A stretch of 64,000 bases of DNA from Cydia pomonella (Eukaryota > Arthropoda > Insecta > Lepidoptera > Tortricidae). Every line of letters begins with the position of its first letter. The stretch's first letter is position 1. Of the stretch, positions 63,881 to 64,000 are shown piece after piece. The DNA is taken from assembly GCF_033807575.1 (NCBI RefSeq), contig NC_084725.1, positions 3,755,001 to 3,819,000 of the forward strand. The letters run 5' to 3'. A model generated the notes under the pieces. It was not told the origin of the DNA, did no database searches, and was given only the letters and a program-made list of their open reading frames with translations. The translations under genes were made by a program, and so were the position numbers.

Positions 63881-64000
63881 CTTCTTATTCCTCGCGTTGT
63901 CCTGGCATTTTGCCACGGCTCATGGGAGCCTGGGGTCCGCTTGGCAACTAATCCCAAGATTTGGCTTAGGCACTAGTTTTTACGAAAGCGACTGCCATCT
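63881..64000 (-). mobile_element. SINE-A, cut by window end
   Basis: Antisense CTTCTTATTCCTCGCGTTGT to GACTGCCATCT. The head lies outside the window. Confidence 0.85.

Overview
The window looks like AT-rich intergenic or intronic DNA from a lepidopteran (moth or butterfly) nuclear genome. The basis is recognition of repeat families known from Lepidoptera: tRNA-derived SINEs with the conserved CCTCACGATGTTTTCCTTCACCG core, the 'GGTTCCGTA...CTAAAAA' repeat, the 'GGTGGCAAACAAGCATACGG' repeat, the 'AACCGACTTCAAAAAAGGAGG' repeat, and Dong-like and R1-clade LINEs. There is no operon structure and no rRNA gene, convincing tRNA gene or CRISPR array. Most of the DNA is dead or decaying transposable elements nested in one another. 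No database search was possible; family names rest on motif recognition and remembered family features.

The standout locus is at 54.9-61.5 kb: an essentially full-length, GC-rich, two-ORF non-LTR retrotransposon of R1-clade type. It is bounded by a perfect 15-bp target-site duplication (54876-54890 and 61481-61495) and ends in a 17-A tail. ORF1 encodes a Gag-like protein with C-terminal zinc knuckles. ORF2 encodes AP-endonuclease, reverse transcriptase (YADD) and a C-terminal CCHC motif, and is uninterrupted over 1057 codons. The two overlap as TAATG, the stop-start form used for translational coupling in SART1. The ORF1 N-terminus appears to lie in another frame (55665-55904), so this copy carries either a one-base lesion or a frameshift signal. 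The 3' UTR carries a run of hairpins.

Region by region. 0-5 kb: SINEs (one with a 17-bp target duplication), a (GT)n microsatellite, a CpG-rich patch, and a short candidate signal-peptide first exon at 4758-4815 followed by a consensus splice donor. If real, that exon is the only host coding sequence I can point to, and much of the window could be its first intron. 5-16 kb: LINE tails, a SINE split by a TIR element, foldback elements, and fragments of two LINE families with probable restriction-like endonuclease (RLE) C-termini. 16-27 kb: Dong-like fragments next to TAA repeats, MITEs, a small hAT-like element and a LINE 3' end. 27-38 kb: a lepidopteran repeat whose interior is tandemly amplified in 287-bp units, and a SINE whose tRNA A-box end is tandemly repeated seven times. 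38-54 kb: many SINE-B copies, a cluster of palindromic MITEs at 44.1-46.1 kb, more RLE-family LINE fragments and a 262-bp near-perfect inverted repeat. 61.5-64 kb: an antisense LINE fragment, another lepidopteran repeat and a truncated SINE.
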